From assembly GCA_023436925.1 (NCBI GenBank), contig JAEZHJ010000006.1, positions 1 to 22,035 on the forward strand: a stretch of 22,035 nt of DNA. Direction: 5' to 3'. Of this stretch, positions 20,625-22,035 are shown piece after piece. The position numbers and the translations under genes are program-made. Each line of letters starts with the position of its first letter. Within the stretch, counting starts at the first letter, position 1. This DNA is from Actinomycetes bacterium (GTDB lineage: Bacteria > Actinomycetota > Actinomycetes > Propionibacteriales > Propionibacteriaceae). Below the pieces are notes generated by a model that did not search any database, was not told the origin of the DNA, and saw only the letters and a program-made list of their open reading frames with translations.

Positions 20625-20638
20625 GGCCTAGCGTGGGG
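20625..20638 (+). promoter_or_regulatory. Candidate dnaB promoter P2 (-10 repeat)
   Basis: GGCCTAGCGTGGGG repeats the P1 -10 region at 13 of 14 bases; TAGCGT at 20629-20634 is the likely -10. No good -35 is seen. Its position, about 35 bp before the GTG, suits a proximal dnaB promoter. Confidence 0.4.
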
Positions 20639-20668
20639 TCGTAGCTGGGATCGGGCTTGGGAGGTTCA

Positions 20669-22033
20669 GTGTCGCTGGCGCAGATGGTGCCGTACGGGAG
20701 CGAGGCTCCCGAGTACGGCGCCAGCGACCGCACCCCGCCGCAGGACGTCCAGGCCGAGCAGAGCGTGCTCGGGGCGATGCTGCTCAGCAAGGACGCGATC
20801 GGCGACGTCTCCGAGATCGTCAAGGGCCACGACTTCTACCGCCCGGCGCACGAGCAGATCTTCCACGCCATCGTCGACCTGTACGGCCGGGGCGAGCCCG
20901 CCGACGCGATCACCGTCGCCGACGAGCTCACCAAGCGCGGTGAGCTGGGCAAGGTCGGCGGCCACATCTACCTGCACGAGCTGCTCTCCACCGTCTCGAT
21001 CGCCTCGAACGCGGTCTACTACGCCGAGATCGTCCGGGAGAAAGCGATCCTGCGCCGGCTGGTCGAGGCCTCGATGCGGATCGCCCAACTGGGCTACGCC
21101 GGCCAGGGCGACGTCGCCGGCATCGTCGACGCCGCCCAGCAGGCCATCTACGAGGTCGCCGAGGGCAAGGCCAGCGACGACTACGAGCCCCTCTCGGCCC
21201 TGATGGAGTCGACCCTCGACGAGATCGAGGCGCTCTCCTCCCACGGCATCATGGCCGGGGTGCCGACCGGCTTCGTCGAGCTGGACGAACTGACCAACGG
21301 CCTGCACCCGGGCCAGATGGTGATCGTCGCCGCCCGTCCCGGCGTCGGCAAGTCGACCCTCGGCCTCGACCTGGCACGCTCGGCGTCCATCCAGCACGGG
21401 CTCTGCTCGGCTTTCTTCAGCCTGGAGATGACGAAGACCGAGATCGTCATGCGACTGCTCTCGGCCGAGGCCCAGGTGCCGCTCGGCGACATCCGCAAGG
21501 GCCGGATGAGCGACGAGAACTGGAGCCGGATCGCCCGCAAGACCGCCGAGGTGGCCGAGGCGCCGCTGTTCATCGACGACTCGCCCAACCTGACCATGAT
21601 GGAGATCCGGGCCAAGGCGCGGCGGCTCAAACAGCGCCACGACCTCAAGCTCGTGATCGTCGACTACCTGCAGCTGATGAGTTCCGGCAAGCGGGTCGAG
21701 AGCCGCCAGCTGGAGGTCTCGGAGTTCTCCCGGCAGATGAAGCTGCTCGCCAAGGAGCTCGAGGTGCCTGTGATCGCGCTCTCCCAGCTCAACCGAGGCC
21801 CTGAGCAGCGCACCGACAAGCGTCCGATGCTGTCCGACCTGCGCGAGTCGGGCTCGCTCGAGCAGGACGCCGACGTCGTCATCCTGCTCCACCGCGAGGA
21901 CATGTACCAGCAGGATTCACCCCGCGCCGGCGAGGCCGACCTGATCGTCGCCAAGCACCGAAACGGCCAGACCCGTCCGGTCACGGTGGCCTTCCAGGGC
22001 CACTACAGCCGCTTCGTCGACATGCAGCACTGA
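20669..22033 (+). CDS. dnaB: Replicative DNA helicase DnaB
   Basis: A 454-residue, full-length DnaB that unwinds DNA ahead of the replication fork as a hexamer. The N-terminal domain begins at PPQDVQAEQSVLGAMLLS. The RecA-like core has Walker A ARPGVGKST (222-230), SLEMTKTEIVMRLL, Walker B LVIVDYLQLM, QLNRGPEQR, and the C-terminal RESGSLEQDADVV and KHRNGQTRPV motifs. No intein interrupts it, unlike some mycobacterial DnaB proteins. The start chosen is GTG 20669 with GGGAGG at 20659-20664; TTG 20657 would overlap that site and ATG 20684 is too far away. It is not preceded by rplI here; the copper operon and a DnaA-box-rich spacer lie upstream. Confidence 0.96.
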   Translation: MSLAQMVPYGSEAPEYGASDRTPPQDVQAEQSVLGAMLLSKDAIGDVSEIVKGHDFYRPAHEQIFHAIVDLYGRGEPADAITVADELTKRGELGKVGGHIYLHELLSTVSIASNAVYYAEIVREKAILRRLVEASMRIAQLGYAGQGDVAGIVDAAQQAIYEVAEGKASDDYEPLSALMESTLDEIEALSSHGIMAGVPTGFVELDELTNGLHPGQMVIVAARPGVGKSTLGLDLARSASIQHGLCSAFFSLEMTKTEIVMRLLSAEAQVPLGDIRKGRMSDENWSRIARKTAEVAEAPLFIDDSPNLTMMEIRAKARRLKQRHDLKLVIVDYLQLMSSGKRVESRQLEVSEFSRQMKLLAKELEVPVIALSQLNRGPEQRTDKRPMLSDLRESGSLEQDADVVILLHREDMYQQDSPRAGEADLIVAKHRNGQTRPVTVAFQGHYSRFVDMQH

Positions 22034-22035
22034 GC

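Larger units (their letters stand above)
20228..20668. other. 440-bp gene-free region with a cluster of DnaA-box-like sequences upstream of dnaB
   Basis: No convincing gene lies here; base composition is visibly more AT-rich than the flanks up to about 20460. Sites close to the DnaA box TTGTCCACA are: complement of 20247-20255 (CTGTCCACA, 8/9), complement of 20258-20266 (TTATGCACA, fits TTATNCACA), 20417-20425 (CTGTCCACA, 8/9), 20440-20448 (TTGTACACA, 8/9) and 20472-20480 (TTGTCCCCA, 8/9). Weaker 7/9 sites are 20353-20361 and 20483-20491 (both CCATCCACA). The density suggests DnaA binding, either an origin-like or DnaA-titrating element or regulation of dnaB. A DnaA gene is not in the window. 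Confidence 0.55.

Noticed and set aside
20228..20668. Calling this region the chromosomal oriC outright
   Set aside because: dnaA and dnaN are not adjacent, no AT-rich unwinding element of the usual size is clear, and several boxes are imperfect; kept only as a hypothesis.

Overview
The DNA is very GC-rich, with GC-biased third codon positions, tight ATGA-type gene overlaps and several GTG/TTG starts. Together with a fused CydDC exporter, a CsoR/CopZ/CopA copper operon and a Zur-type regulator, this points to an actinobacterium. The pyruvate:ferredoxin oxidoreductase operon suggests a facultative or anaerobic lineage such as Propionibacteriaceae; that placement is inference.

Layout. (1) 1-1926: 3' part of a fused cydDC gene, cut by the left edge. 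(2) 1948-2026: short tandem repeats. (3) 2028-5150: zinc uptake operon znuA-znuC-znuB-zur, with a Zur-like palindrome over the promoter -10 region and start codon. (4) 5243-8430: three overlapping genes encoding a COG0701-type permease, its TIGR03943-type partner and an uncharacterised secreted Ig/propeller-like protein. (5) 8427-9428, minus strand: an alpha/beta hydrolase whose stop codon shares a CTAG with its convergent neighbour. (6) 9678-15896: a redox operon of an Fe-S flavoprotein (GltD-like), NifJ pyruvate:ferredoxin oxidoreductase and a dihydroorotate-dehydrogenase-like flavoprotein. (7) 15956-17350: a GT-B glycosyltransferase whose only well-placed start is ATC. (8) 17358-20185, minus strand: copper operon csoR-copZ-copA, with a textbook CsoR operator at 20213-20227 between its -35 and -10. 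(9) 20228-20668: a 440-bp gene-free region carrying many DnaA-box-like 9-mers and tandem TAGCGT promoter elements. (10) 20669-22033: dnaB replicative helicase.

How the genes work together. ZnuABC imports zinc under Zur control. The permease trio directly downstream carries His and Cys motifs that make a metal-related role plausible but unproven. The NifJ operon should oxidise pyruvate to acetyl-CoA and pass electrons to ferredoxin, with the GltD-like protein a likely NAD(P)H/ferredoxin exchange partner. The DHOD-like protein lacks the usual DHOD catalytic motif, and its substrate is unknown. The copper operon senses, chaperones and exports Cu(I).

Most of the window is ordinary core metabolism and metal homeostasis. 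The best candidates for something undescribed are the permease/secreted-protein trio, the redox operon with its atypical DHOD-like member, and the DnaA-box cluster upstream of dnaB. No CRISPR array, rRNA, tRNA, prophage or transposase gene was seen.
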